DNA of 64,000 bases from VBAS01 sp964581455 (GTDB lineage Bacteria > Bacteroidota > Bacteroidia > Chitinophagales > Chitinophagaceae). Of the stretch, positions 43,374-52,605 are shown one piece after another. Each line of letters starts with the position of its first letter. The first letter of the stretch is position 1. The DNA lies in assembly GCA_964581455.1 (NCBI GenBank), contig CAZOOT010000002.1, forward strand, positions 1-64,000. Direction: 5' to 3'. The position numbers and the translations under genes were made by a program. The notes beneath the pieces are model-generated. The model was not told the origin of the DNA. It saw nothing but the letters and a program-made list of their open reading frames with translations, and did no database searches.

Positions 43374-45986
43374 TTAATTAATGGTTGTATTTGCTTTGAC
43401 AACATTACTGCTTGCATTAACTTTTACATCCGGTTGCCCTCCACCTACACTAATACTGATTATTCCTTTTTGTTGTTTTAATTTACCATCACTGTCAACA
43501 ACAGACAGATCATCCGGTGTTAATTTAAAACTCAGCATTTTGCTTTCACCAGCTTTTAATGAAATCCTTTGAAATCCTTTCAATGCTTTTATTGGGGTCT
43601 GAATGTTTTTATTTTGATTAGAGACATATAACTGTACTACTTCTTCGCCTTCTCTCTTTCCTGTGTTTGTAATTTTTACAGTTACTGAAATATTATTTCC
43701 TGACTTAATGCTTGCAGGCACCATTAAGTTCTCATATTTAAAACTGGTATAGCTTAATCCATAACCAAACGGATATAATGCATCGCCTTTAAAATAACGG
43801 TAGGTGCGATTGGTCATATCATAACTGCTGAAATCAGGCAAATCACTGTCGCTTTTATAAAAAGTAACAGGTAAACGTCCGGCGGGATTGTAATCGCCAA
43901 ACAATACATCGGCCACTGCAGTGCCTGCACTTTGTCCGCCATACCATGCATTGATGATGGCAGGAATATTTTCTGATTCCCATGGAATGGCAATGGCACT
44001 GCCTGTCATCATGACGAATACAACCGGCTTTCCGAGTGCATATAATTTTTTCATCACTTCCGTTTGAATAGCTGGTAATAATATGGATGTTCTGTCACCG
44101 CCATTGAAGCCCGGATAATCCACTCTCATTTCTTCTCCTTCCAGTTGCGGGGAAATGCCACCAACAAATACTACTGCATCCACATCTTTTATCTTGTTCA
44201 GGAATGCGGTGATATTAAAGGGTTCAAAATTTCCTGCTCTCAGCCTTACATTGCCTTTTCCTTCACCCTGCCAGTACTCCACTACAATTTTATATTGTTG
44301 CCCTTTCTTTATTTGTTGCCTGTGTGTTCTTGCACCCCAACGGTTGCGAAGCCATGCATTCAATACTTCTTTATCATTGATAAAAACTTTATATCCATCA
44401 TCTGCTTCTATTTCAAATGTTATTTCGCCATCTTTATCTGCCGCGTAATAAGTGGTGTACCGTGCCGAAAAATTATTGGCTCTTATATTTCCGATAACAG
44501 CTTCACCTTCCTGCCAGAAATGGTCCAGATCATTTTCAGTTTGTACAATTGGTTCACCTTTTAATTCAACATTATTAAAATATTCTGCTTTAAATCCTTT
44601 CTTGCCTTCAAATAAATACTGATTGACGGCATCCGTATAAGCAAGTAAAGTATCGTCGGTAAAATTTAAAGCCCTTTCGTAAACCACTTCCACTTCATTT
44701 CCTAACTTTCTTTTAATTCCATCTAAAACAGTAACTAACTCAGTAGGGATGCCATTATAGTTTCCCAATATGGCGATGCGGTTATCTGCATTAGGACCAA
44801 TAACTGCGATCTTTTTTAATTTTTTACTTAATGGCAAAGTGTTGTTTTGGTTTTTTAACATTACAATACTTTGTTGCGCCATTTTTAAAGCATGTGCTTT
44901 ATGCGGATCGCTTTCTAAAACTGTTACAGGCGTTTGTGCATATTTTACTTTTTCTACGGGGTCAAACATTCCAAGGCGATAGCGGATCGTAAATAATCTT
45001 TTTACACTTACATTGATCTGCTCTTCAGTAATCAATCCTTTTTTTACAGCTTCTACCAATGAAAGAAAAGCAGCGGTTCCACAATCCACATCAGTACCAT
45101 GCATAACTGCATCGGCACTGGCTGTTGCTGCATCCGGATGTGTTTTGTGATTTTTAAAAAAATCATCAATTGCCCAGCAGTCACTGGTTACATATCCGGT
45201 AAATTTCCATTGCTTACGCAGAATATCATTCATCAACAGATCACTGGCACAGCAAGGCTGTGTATTCACTGCATTGTATGCACACATCACTCCCGCTACA
45301 TTTGCTTTGGTGACCAGTTCCCTAAAAGCTGGCAGGTACGTATCCCAAAGATCATAAGTTGATGGATTGAAATTGTCAACGTGACGTGAAGGTTCCGGTC
45401 CGCTATGTACTGCATAATGTTTTGCACAGGCAGCAGCTTTCAGATATTTGGGATCTTCTCCTTGAATTCCTCTTACAAATGCTTTTCCAAGCATGGAAGT
45501 GAGGAAAGGATCTTCGCCATAAGTCTCCTGTCCACGGCCCCAACGCGGATCACGAAAAATATTGATATTGGGTGTCCAGTAAGTAAGTCCGAGATATCTT
45601 TCACCGGCTCTGCCCTGTTGAATTGCTTTGTTGTAAACTGCCCTGCCTTCCAGTGCTGAATAATCTGCCATGCGGTGCAGTGAGTTGGTATCAAAAGTTG
45701 CAGCCATCGCTATGGCCTGCGGAAATACAGTAACTCTGTAAGGTGTTCTTGCCACGCCATGCAATACTTCATTCCACCAATCATAGGCCGGGATTCCTAA
45801 TTTTGGAACAGTCGGTGCATGATTCATCATCTGGGCTACTTTTTCTTCCAGTGTTAACCAGCTTACCAGGTCATTTACTCTTTGTTCAAAAGATAAATTT
45901 GAATTCCACATCGGGTAGGCTTTATATTCCTGCGCATTCAATAAGAAAGAAAAAAAGAAAACAGTATTGAAGAGAATCGCTTTCAT
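43374..45986 (-). CDS. GH3 beta-xylosidase/glycosidase with PA14 insert and fibronectin-like domain
   Basis: An 870-residue secreted GH3 enzyme (signal peptide about 1-18). The N-terminal barrel holds nucleophile Asp269 in VTSDCWAI, with ACAKHYAVHSGPEPSRH as substrate loop. The second alpha/beta domain is interrupted by a PA14 beta-sandwich (about 450-590, including GKKGFKAEYFNN and DDGYKVFINDKEVLNAW). A C-terminal fibronectin-III-like domain ends near 865. The pattern is that of xylan-locus beta-xylosidases and related beta-glucosidases. In this cluster a beta-xylosidase acting on GH10 products is most likely. Confidence 0.92.
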   Translation of the reverse strand: MKAILFNTVFFFSFLLNAQEYKAYPMWNSNLSFEQRVNDLVSWLTLEEKVAQMMNHAPTVPKLGIPAYDWWNEVLHGVARTPYRVTVFPQAIAMAATFDTNSLHRMADYSALEGRAVYNKAIQQGRAGERYLGLTYWTPNINIFRDPRWGRGQETYGEDPFLTSMLGKAFVRGIQGEDPKYLKAAACAKHYAVHSGPEPSRHVDNFNPSTYDLWDTYLPAFRELVTKANVAGVMCAYNAVNTQPCCASDLLMNDILRKQWKFTGYVTSDCWAIDDFFKNHKTHPDAATASADAVMHGTDVDCGTAAFLSLVEAVKKGLITEEQINVSVKRLFTIRYRLGMFDPVEKVKYAQTPVTVLESDPHKAHALKMAQQSIVMLKNQNNTLPLSKKLKKIAVIGPNADNRIAILGNYNGIPTELVTVLDGIKRKLGNEVEVVYERALNFTDDTLLAYTDAVNQYLFEGKKGFKAEYFNNVELKGEPIVQTENDLDHFWQEGEAVIGNIRANNFSARYTTYYAADKDGEITFEIEADDGYKVFINDKEVLNAWLRNRWGARTHRQQIKKGQQYKIVVEYWQGEGKGNVRLRAGNFEPFNITAFLNKIKDVDAVVFVGGISPQLEGEEMRVDYPGFNGGDRTSILLPAIQTEVMKKLYALGKPVVFVMMTGSAIAIPWESENIPAIINAWYGGQSAGTAVADVLFGDYNPAGRLPVTFYKSDSDLPDFSSYDMTNRTYRYFKGDALYPFGYGLSYTSFKYENLMVPASIKSGNNISVTVKITNTGKREGEEVVQLYVSNQNKNIQTPIKALKGFQRISLKAGESKMLSFKLTPDDLSVVDSDGKLKQQKGIISISVGGGQPDVKVNASSNVVKANTTIN

Positions 45987-46095
45987 TGAAAATAATTTAA
46001 TACTTTATAATAGCCAATCTTGCCAGAATGACTCCTGAACTTTCAATGGGTAATGAATTCAATCCGGGTTTACCGGTTTAGTAATCGCCTGGTCT

Positions 46096-47166
46096 TTATT
46101 TATGTGCAGATATTGGCTGTATCGTTCCGTCATCATTATACTTTAACTCTGATACTTTAATATTTCTCAGGTGAGTTTTTCCGCTCAGTTGCACATCATG
46201 ATAAAACACATACCACTTTCCATTTATTTCTACAATAGAGTGGTGATTGGTCCATCCTTCTACAGGATTCAATAAAACCCCTGTGTAAGTAAAAGGGCCA
46301 TAAGGATTATCTCCGATAGCATAATTAATAAAATGCGTATCCCCGGTTGAATAAGAGAAATAATATTTGCCCTTATACTTGTGCATCCAGGCAGCTTCAA
46401 AAAAACGCTTGTCGTTATCTTTTTCTTTAAATGAGTTTCCGTTTTTATCAACCAACTTAATTTCTTTTACAGGCTCAGCAAAACTTTTCATATCCGAATT
46501 GAGCTTTGCCATTCTTGGTAAAACAGCTTCATCTTCCGGTTGACGATTCTTTCCGGAAGAATCATATTTACTGTTATTCCATTTTTGCAACTGGCCACCC
46601 CAGATTCCACCGAAATACATATAATATGTACCATCATCATCTTTGAAAACAGCAGGATCGATACTATAACTTCCTTTAATAGGATTTGGTTCTGCTTTAA
46701 AAGGTCCTTCTGGAGTGCTGCTGGTTGCTACACCAATCTGAAATACATCGCTTTTATTTTTTACAGGGAAATAGAGATAATATGTTCCGTTGGAAAATGC
46801 AGCATCAGGTGCCCACATTTGTCTGCCGGCCCAGGGTACATCTTTAATATCCAGCGCTACACCATGATCGGTTACTGCTCCGCCAATGGAATCCATTGAA
46901 AGAATATGATAATCCCGCATATCAAAATGTCCACCGAGATCATCTTCTTTTGTACCGGTAGCAGTATCATGCGAAGGATAAATATAAATACGACCGTTAA
47001 AAACATGAGCCGATGGATCTGCTGTATAAATATGTGAAACCAGTGGTTGCGACAGGTATTCTTTTTTTGTTTCTGTATTATTTTCTGTAGCAGTTTCTTT
47101 CTTTTCATTGTTGCAGGCCAATATGCCAAAACAAAATAAGACTCCGGTTAAAACTGAATATTTCAT
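46096..47166 (-). CDS. GH43-family beta-xylosidase/arabinofuranosidase lipoprotein
   Basis: A 356-residue lipoprotein (lipobox ILAC, Cys at about 18) followed by a linker of Glu, Lys and Thr and then a GH43 propeller. The catalytic-base Asp is in YTADPSAHVF, the pKa Asp in YSIDPAVFKDDDG, and the acid Glu in FFEAAWMHKYKGKYYFSYSTG. This single-domain type resembles GH43_1-like xylosidases. It is distinct from the two-domain GH43 at 27313, which suggests division of labour on different side chains or chain ends. It is 17 bases downstream of the SDR gene. A 109-base spacer without obvious signals follows before GH3. Confidence 0.9.
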   Translation of the reverse strand: MKYSVLTGVLFCFGILACNNEKKETATENNTETKKEYLSQPLVSHIYTADPSAHVFNGRIYIYPSHDTATGTKEDDLGGHFDMRDYHILSMDSIGGAVTDHGVALDIKDVPWAGRQMWAPDAAFSNGTYYLYFPVKNKSDVFQIGVATSSTPEGPFKAEPNPIKGSYSIDPAVFKDDDGTYYMYFGGIWGGQLQKWNNSKYDSSGKNRQPEDEAVLPRMAKLNSDMKSFAEPVKEIKLVDKNGNSFKEKDNDKRFFEAAWMHKYKGKYYFSYSTGDTHFINYAIGDNPYGPFTYTGVLLNPVEGWTNHHSIVEINGKWYVFYHDVQLSGKTHLRNIKVSELKYNDDGTIQPISAHK

Positions 47167-47183
47167 TTTTATATATTTTAATT

Positions 47184-47936
47184 TTAAAATCCGATAGAGT
47201 TACCTCCATCAACAGGCAATACCACGCCAGTAATATATTTTGCTGCATCTGAAGCAAGAAATAAAGCTGCTTCTCCGATATCCTCTGTTTTTCCCATATA
47301 GCCCATAGGTGTTCTGCCAAATACTTTTGCCTTTCTTTCAGGATCTGAGTTCAGCGCTTTTGCTGTCATGGCAGTTTCAATAAATCCCGGTGCAATTGCA
47401 TTGATACGAATTCCCTTTGGCGATAATTCCACGGCCATGGCCCTCGTCATTCCATCAATCGCGGTTTTTGATGCGGAATAGGCGATTACTCTTGGTAATC
47501 CATATTGAGCTGCCATTGAACTGATATTAATGATAGACCCTTTTCCTTTTATCAGCATTTGTTTTACCACTTCTCTGGAGACGCTGAAAACAGAGGAAAG
47601 GTTTGTTGTGATCACCTGCTGAAATTCTTCATCGGTGACTTCGGTAAAATCTTTTTTCATATTTATTCCTGCATTATTTACAAGAATATCTATCTGCCCA
47701 AATTTTTTTATTACAGCATTAATAAGAGCCGGAATAGTTTTCAAATCACTCAGGTCACAAACCATGTCGGTACAATTTTTTCCCAATTTCTTTTTTGCGT
47801 TATTGAGTTTGATCTTATCTCTGCCAACAATAATTGTTTGAATATTGTTATCAACAAATTTTTGAGCAATTGCCAGACCGATACCCGAACCTCCGCCTGT
47901 AATTACTGCAACTTTTTTTGTGTCTTTGGATTTCAT
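47184..47936 (-). CDS. SDR-family oxidoreductase (uronate/keto-acid reductase candidate)
   Basis: A 250-residue cytoplasmic short-chain dehydrogenase. The cofactor motif is TGGGSGIG (13-20), NNAGIN lies at about 88-93, the catalytic Ser is in NISSMAAQYG, and Tyr-x-x-x-Lys is in YSASKTAIDG (about 155-159). The close is the family-standard GVVLPVDGGNSIGF. The sequence style is that of gluconate 5-dehydrogenase/KduD-like enzymes. It follows GH67, which frees (methyl)glucuronic acid, so reduction of fructuronate to mannonate is a fair guess. It is one of the few cytoplasmic enzymes in the xylan locus. Confidence 0.85.
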   Translation of the reverse strand: MKSKDTKKVAVITGGGSGIGLAIAQKFVDNNIQTIIVGRDKIKLNNAKKKLGKNCTDMVCDLSDLKTIPALINAVIKKFGQIDILVNNAGINMKKDFTEVTDEEFQQVITTNLSSVFSVSREVVKQMLIKGKGSIINISSMAAQYGLPRVIAYSASKTAIDGMTRAMAVELSPKGIRINAIAPGFIETAMTAKALNSDPERKAKVFGRTPMGYMGKTEDIGEAALFLASDAAKYITGVVLPVDGGNSIGF

Positions 47937-47974
47937 CTTTTTTAGATTGAAATGTGGCGAAATATTTTATTCAT

Positions 47975-50119
47975 TTAATTACCCGGGGCATATGGAAACC
48001 TCAGGCTTTTATAATAATCTAATGTTTTATCCGGCTTTTCATATTTTGAAGGGATCGGCATTTTGGAAAATGTCTGGAAATACAGCAAACATGCATTTCT
48101 CCACCAGATGGCTTCTTTTACTTGTATTGCCAGTAACATTTTCACATGCTGAAATCTTTCAGCATCCACATGTTTTTCCAGTAAATTCCATTGTTGCTGA
48201 ATAGATTTCATTTCTTCCACACCCCAATAATACTTGTCACATAATTCTTCCCACAATGTTTTTCCTGATTTCATTTTATGTTTCCAGCTTACATGATGAA
48301 ACCATAAAAGGAATTTTTCGTCGCAGGTATTGATATCTTCATATTGCTTTTTCACTTCGGGGGCATATTGTGCCAATGCATTTGTTCCGGTTGAAGTTCT
48401 GTCAAATCCAATTCCAAAGGAATCCGCCCTGTGATAATAAACTGGGTTCCAGTCGGGTCTTGATAAAGTATTACTCCAGGGCGCAGGACCATAGTGATGT
48501 CCGTTGCCCATAATATGATGTAATCCCAATGGCGTCATATAATTTACCATGGCTTCATAGGACGACATCATTATTTTTTTTGTGGTGGTTACGAAAACCG
48601 GATTATTATTAAATGTCTGACGGATCCACTCATCTGCAATTTGTTCGCTGGTTAAAGAAAGATCCCATGCCAGCCGACCCATTGCATACCAATTAGCTTG
48701 TCCGAATAGATGCCCGGTCCAGTTTCTGTCATTGCCAATGTTGGACACGCCGGCCATTCCGTTTAATGAATTATGGTATAAACTGCCATCAATAGTTTTT
48801 GCAACCGTAGTACCTTTTCCATTCATATAGGTGTCTGTATCCAGTACTTCTTTAAACATCGGCGCTTCATAAACAAGATGTGTAGCCTGACCAAGATACT
48901 CCTGTGTGATCTGAAACTCCATCATTAATGGGGTTTGCTTTGTAGTTCCGAATAAAGGAGAGAAAGGTTCTCTAGGTTGAAAATCGATGGGACCGTTTTT
49001 TACCTGAACAATAACATTGCTTCTGAATTTTCCATCCAGCGGTTTAAATTCTTCATATGCCTGTTTGAAACGGTCGTCAGATTCCTGGCTGTAAACAAAT
49101 GCCCGCCACATCACAATTCCTTTAAAAGGTGCAACTGCATCGGCCAGCATGTTGGCGCCATCGGCATGATTTCTGCCATAGTTCTGCGGACCGGGTTGTC
49201 CTTCAGAATTTGCTTTAACAAGAAAACCACCGAAGTCCGGAATCAGTTCATAAATTTCTTTTGCTTTGTTATTCCACCAAGTTTGAACTGTATCATTTTT
49301 AGGGTCAGCTGTTCTTAATCTTCCGATTTCTATCGGTGCACTGAATCTTGCGGTGAGATAAACCTTAATTCCATATGGCCGAAAAATGTTTGCTAACGCT
49401 GCTACTTTTTCGAGATATGGTTTTGTCAGGATCACTGCATTCGCATTCACATTCATAAGCGAAACACCATTAATACCAATAGATGCATTGGCTCTTGCAT
49501 AATCTTTATATCGCTGGTCAAGGTAATCAGGAAGTGTGTGCCAGTTCCAGATTGAGATGCCGGCATAACCTCTTTCTACATGCCTGTTTAAATTATCCCA
49601 GTGATTTAATAATCGCAATTGTAAGGAAGGGGATGATACAATATGAAGATTTGAAATAGATTGTTGGGTTTGCAAAAGCCGGAGAAAATGAAAACTGCCA
49701 TAAAGCACTCCAATATCTGAATTGGCCGCAATGACAATTACTTTTTTGCCATTGTGAAAAACAGAGCGAATAATAAATCCTTCTTTCCCGGTTGAGTCGA
49801 GGGAAGATTTAGAAATGAGTGAGGAAATTAAATTATTTGCAGAAGCAGTTCCGGCAATTATTCCACCATTTATTAATGATGATTGAATGGGAATTTGTTT
49901 TCCCAAAAGTCCTTTCAGGCCATTAGCCAATTCATTTTTTGCTTTCAGTAGCGATGCAGAGCTTGCATTGATATTTATTTCTTTGATGATGCTGCGGTAA
50001 TTAAGAAGCTGAATGGGGTTATCAATAAGTTTATAACGCAGCCATAAATCATACCCGTCTTCTGCTGATGTCATCGTTGGTCTGACCAACAATAAAAATA
50101 GCAGGGCGGTTTTTACCAT
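47975..50119 (-). CDS. GH67 alpha-glucuronidase
   Basis: A 714-residue secreted enzyme with signal peptide MVKTALLFLLLVRPTMTSAE. Family segments are clear: SIWNWHTLPDYLDQRYKDYA, KANSEGQPGPQNYGR with the catalytic acid Glu, and VKNGPIDFQPREP holding the Asp/Glu base pair. GH67 removes 4-O-methyl-glucuronic acid from the non-reducing end of xylo-oligosaccharides, so it needs GH10 products, which this locus also encodes. I chose the ATG at 50119; the frame could open at a TTG (50140) overlapping the LacI stop, but ATG plus a clean leader is better. It is the first enzyme gene after the two LacI regulators. Confidence 0.93.
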   Translation of the reverse strand: MVKTALLFLLLVRPTMTSAEDGYDLWLRYKLIDNPIQLLNYRSIIKEININASSASLLKAKNELANGLKGLLGKQIPIQSSLINGGIIAGTASANNLISSLISKSSLDSTGKEGFIIRSVFHNGKKVIVIAANSDIGVLYGSFHFLRLLQTQQSISNLHIVSSPSLQLRLLNHWDNLNRHVERGYAGISIWNWHTLPDYLDQRYKDYARANASIGINGVSLMNVNANAVILTKPYLEKVAALANIFRPYGIKVYLTARFSAPIEIGRLRTADPKNDTVQTWWNNKAKEIYELIPDFGGFLVKANSEGQPGPQNYGRNHADGANMLADAVAPFKGIVMWRAFVYSQESDDRFKQAYEEFKPLDGKFRSNVIVQVKNGPIDFQPREPFSPLFGTTKQTPLMMEFQITQEYLGQATHLVYEAPMFKEVLDTDTYMNGKGTTVAKTIDGSLYHNSLNGMAGVSNIGNDRNWTGHLFGQANWYAMGRLAWDLSLTSEQIADEWIRQTFNNNPVFVTTTKKIMMSSYEAMVNYMTPLGLHHIMGNGHHYGPAPWSNTLSRPDWNPVYYHRADSFGIGFDRTSTGTNALAQYAPEVKKQYEDINTCDEKFLLWFHHVSWKHKMKSGKTLWEELCDKYYWGVEEMKSIQQQWNLLEKHVDAERFQHVKMLLAIQVKEAIWWRNACLLYFQTFSKMPIPSKYEKPDKTLDYYKSLRFPYAPGN

Positions 50120-50136
50120 ATTTGAAACAAATTGTA

Positions 50137-51174
50137 TCAAGTAGTTTTTTGTTTTTTCAATGATGAATTTCTAATAATTAAATCTGAACGAACAACGATT
50201 GTATTTTTTTGTTTAATATTTGTCACCCCTTTCAGATGGTTAATGATATTATGAGCTGCGATCTGACCCATATCCATTCCCGGGTAATTTATAGTACTTA
50301 GCTGCGGGTCAACTATTTTACAGATTGCATCATTGTTAAATCCTACAATTGCAATATCCTCCGGAATTTTTATGCCATGGTCTTTAAGTGTATGCATGCA
50401 AACTGCCGCAGAAAAATCGTTTGTGATAAATGCGCCATCTGGCAACGGTTTCATCTTTAATATTTGAAGAGCGGCTTCTACACCACACTGTTCACTAAGG
50501 TCTTTTATTATCACCAACTCCTTTTTATAGGGAATGTCGTGATCTGTCAAAGCATCCATATATCCTTTATGTCTTTCTGCATATACGTTACGATTAAGAT
50601 TTGCAGTAACAAGAACAATTTTTTTGCACCCCTGATCTATCAGATGACTGGTGGCCTGGTATCCGCATTTATAATTATCAATAATTACCTTAACGTTTTC
50701 AGTTTTTTCTTCAACCCTGTCAAAGAAAATTACCGGAATGCCTTTTTCTTCAAAAATTTTATAGTGATCCAGGCCTTTGGTGTCGAAAGCCAGTGAAGCA
50801 ATTATTCCATCTACCCGTTTATGAAATAAGTTTAAACTATTTGCAACTTCCTTTTTATAACTTTCTGATGAATGTGCAATAATAATATCATAACCTGCTT
50901 CTGTAGTTATTTTTTCAATACCTGCTAATACAGAGGTTATGAAATTGCTGTTCAATTCATGTATGATGACACCAATTGTATTTGATTTCTGTTTGCGTAA
51001 GCTGCTTGCAAAATTGTTATGTCTGTATCCTAAATCTTTTGCAGTTTGTTGAATTTTTTTACGGGTGTTCTTATTTACGGCAGGGTGGTTTCCCAGTCCC
51101 CTGCTTACTGTTGCAGTTGAAACGGAGAGTTTCCTGGCGATATCATAAATTGTTATGTCCTTTTTTAATTTCAT
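50137..51174 (-). CDS. LacI-family transcriptional regulator 1
   Basis: A 345-residue regulator with an N-terminal helix-turn-helix (TIYDIARKLSVSTATVSRGLGNHP, about 8-31) and hinge helix (YRHNNFASSLR). A periplasmic-binding-protein-like sensor domain follows (IGVIIHELNSNFITSVLAGIEK onward). A palindrome TTGCAATCGGTTGCAT lies directly against its start codon (51176-51191), so autoregulation is likely. It ends 18 bases before the GH67 ATG, placing the xylan genes in the same transcript. The sensed ligand is probably a xylan-derived sugar or uronic acid. Confidence 0.93.
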   Translation of the reverse strand: MKLKKDITIYDIARKLSVSTATVSRGLGNHPAVNKNTRKKIQQTAKDLGYRHNNFASSLRKQKSNTIGVIIHELNSNFITSVLAGIEKITTEAGYDIIIAHSSESYKKEVANSLNLFHKRVDGIIASLAFDTKGLDHYKIFEEKGIPVIFFDRVEEKTENVKVIIDNYKCGYQATSHLIDQGCKKIVLVTANLNRNVYAERHKGYMDALTDHDIPYKKELVIIKDLSEQCGVEAALQILKMKPLPDGAFITNDFSAAVCMHTLKDHGIKIPEDIAIVGFNNDAICKIVDPQLSTINYPGMDMGQIAAHNIINHLKGVTNIKQKNTIVVRSDLIIRNSSLKKQKTT

Positions 51175-51175
51175 G

Positions 51176-51191
51176 TTGCAATCGGTTGCAT
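51176..51191. promoter_or_regulatory. LacI-type operator before LacI regulator 1
   Basis: TTGCAATCGGTTGCAT is a near-perfect palindrome with central CG, the classic LacI-family operator form. The first 15 bases are identical to the site at 52287-52302. It abuts the lacI-1 start codon, so a bound repressor would block transcription or translation of lacI-1 and the GH67 operon. Confidence 0.75.
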
Positions 51192-51213
51192 AAAAATCGG
51201 ATAAAAATATTAA

Positions 51214-52251
51214 TTACAAAGATTTGTTTTTAAGAGAAGATTCGCGGATGACTAAATCCGATCGAAGGATGATAGTATTTGTAATTTTAATGTTTGACAC
51301 GCCATTAAGATGATTAATCAGACTATTTACTGCTGCTTCGCCCACATCATATCCTGAATAATTAACGGTAGTTAGATTGGGTTCTATTATTTTACTAATC
51401 GGGTCGTCATTGAAACCCGCGAATGCAATTTCTTCTGGAATTTTTATACCCTTTTCTTTAAGCTTTATCATACAAAAAACAGCAGCGGTGTCATTTGATG
51501 AAAAAACTCCATCAGGCTTTTTCCCCCCCATTTTCAGAATTATTTCGGCTGCTTCAGTACCAGCTGCTTCATTTAGTTTGCTTAAATAGACTAATTTTTC
51601 TTCAAAAATAATCTTATTGTCACGAAGGGCTTGTTTATATCCCTTTAGTCTATCTGAATAAACATTTCTCAGGAGGTTGCCTCCAAGATGCATAATTCGT
51701 CTGCAACCCTGTTCTATCAAGTGTTTGGTAATATCGTATGCTGCTTTATAGTTATCTATTACGATACTGGTGCTATCATTATGAGGAAAGATCCGGTCAA
51801 AGAAAACTACCGGAATTTTCTTTTTAAAAAAGGGAACAAAGTGATCTATGTTCTCGGTATCATAAGCCAGAGAGACAAGTAGCCCATCAACTCTTTTATT
51901 AAACATGGTATATGCATTGGCAATTTCTTTTTTTGAACTTTCAAGTGACTGGCTGATAATCAGGTTATAATTTTCTTTACTGGCAGCATCTTCCATGCCT
52001 GCAAGTACTGAAGACATAAAATAACTATTCAAACGGGGAACGATAATGCCAATAGTATGTGTCTTCTTTGAACGTAAACTACTGGCGAAAGTATTTGAAC
52101 GATAACCCAATAGCCTGGCAGTCTCTACAATTTTTTTTCGGGTATTCTTATTTATAGTTGGATGATCTTTCAGGCCCCTGCTGACTGTAGTAGCAGAAAT
52201 ACTTAAGTATTTTGCTATATCATAAATTGTAATTTCTTTATCCGGGGACAT
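51214..52251 (-). CDS. LacI-family transcriptional regulator 2
   Basis: A 345-residue paralogue of the neighbour at 50137, of the same length and domain plan: helix-turn-helix TIYDIAKYLSISATTVSRGLKDHP (about 8-31), hinge YRSNTFASSLR, then the sensor domain. Recognition-helix residues are nearly the same in both (TATVSRGL versus ATTVSRGL), so they should read the same operator, while the sensor domains differ. A TTTATTTG, close to the -7 consensus, lies just upstream of its ATG, and an operator palindrome lies 36 bases upstream. It is transcribed divergently from the SusC gene at 52606. Confidence 0.93.
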   Translation of the reverse strand: MSPDKEITIYDIAKYLSISATTVSRGLKDHPTINKNTRKKIVETARLLGYRSNTFASSLRSKKTHTIGIIVPRLNSYFMSSVLAGMEDAASKENYNLIISQSLESSKKEIANAYTMFNKRVDGLLVSLAYDTENIDHFVPFFKKKIPVVFFDRIFPHNDSTSIVIDNYKAAYDITKHLIEQGCRRIMHLGGNLLRNVYSDRLKGYKQALRDNKIIFEEKLVYLSKLNEAAGTEAAEIILKMGGKKPDGVFSSNDTAAVFCMIKLKEKGIKIPEEIAFAGFNDDPISKIIEPNLTTVNYSGYDVGEAAVNSLINHLNGVSNIKITNTIILRSDLVIRESSLKNKSL

Positions 52252-52605
52252 TTTACAAATAAAGGCCAGATTTATTTAAAAAAAAATTGCAATCGGTTGC
52301 AATTATAAATAAAACACTTATATTCGTTATGCAATTCTTCAGTTTCTGCAATGTGAATTGATAAAATTGCCCATATAACTTAACTGCTGCTATATGCTAA
52401 AAAAGAAACTTTGTGAGTTAACCACAGATTTGTTGTTTAGAAATTCACCTGCAACACATAGCCAGTTTCCATTCTTCTTCTCATATTTCTACATTTATAA
52501 ATTTGGTTCGATACAATCTGTATCCCGGGATATTAATATCAGTAATATGATTACTGGGAATCTTAACAATACATCTAAAATTTTTCAATTGCCAAAAAGA
52601 CTATT
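52252..52605. promoter_or_regulatory. Divergent regulatory region between lacI-2 and susC
   Basis: A 354-base region with no gene. It holds the LacI-type operator (52287-52302), a plus-strand TAAATTTG (52498-52505) matching the Bacteroidota -7 consensus, and a perfect dyad CAGTAAT-ATG-ATTACTG (52540-52556) in the predicted leader of susC. From that -7 box, transcription would begin near 52511, giving a leader of about 95 bases. The -33 element is not clear. Confidence 0.55.
52287..52302. promoter_or_regulatory. LacI-type operator between lacI-2 and susC
   Basis: TTGCAATCGGTTGCAA is a 16-base palindrome with two mismatched central flanks and central CG. It matches 15 of 16 bases of the site at 51176-51191. 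It lies 36 bases upstream of lacI-2 and about 200 bases upstream of the susC -7 box, so it most directly controls lacI-2. Control of susC is possible but distant. Confidence 0.75.
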
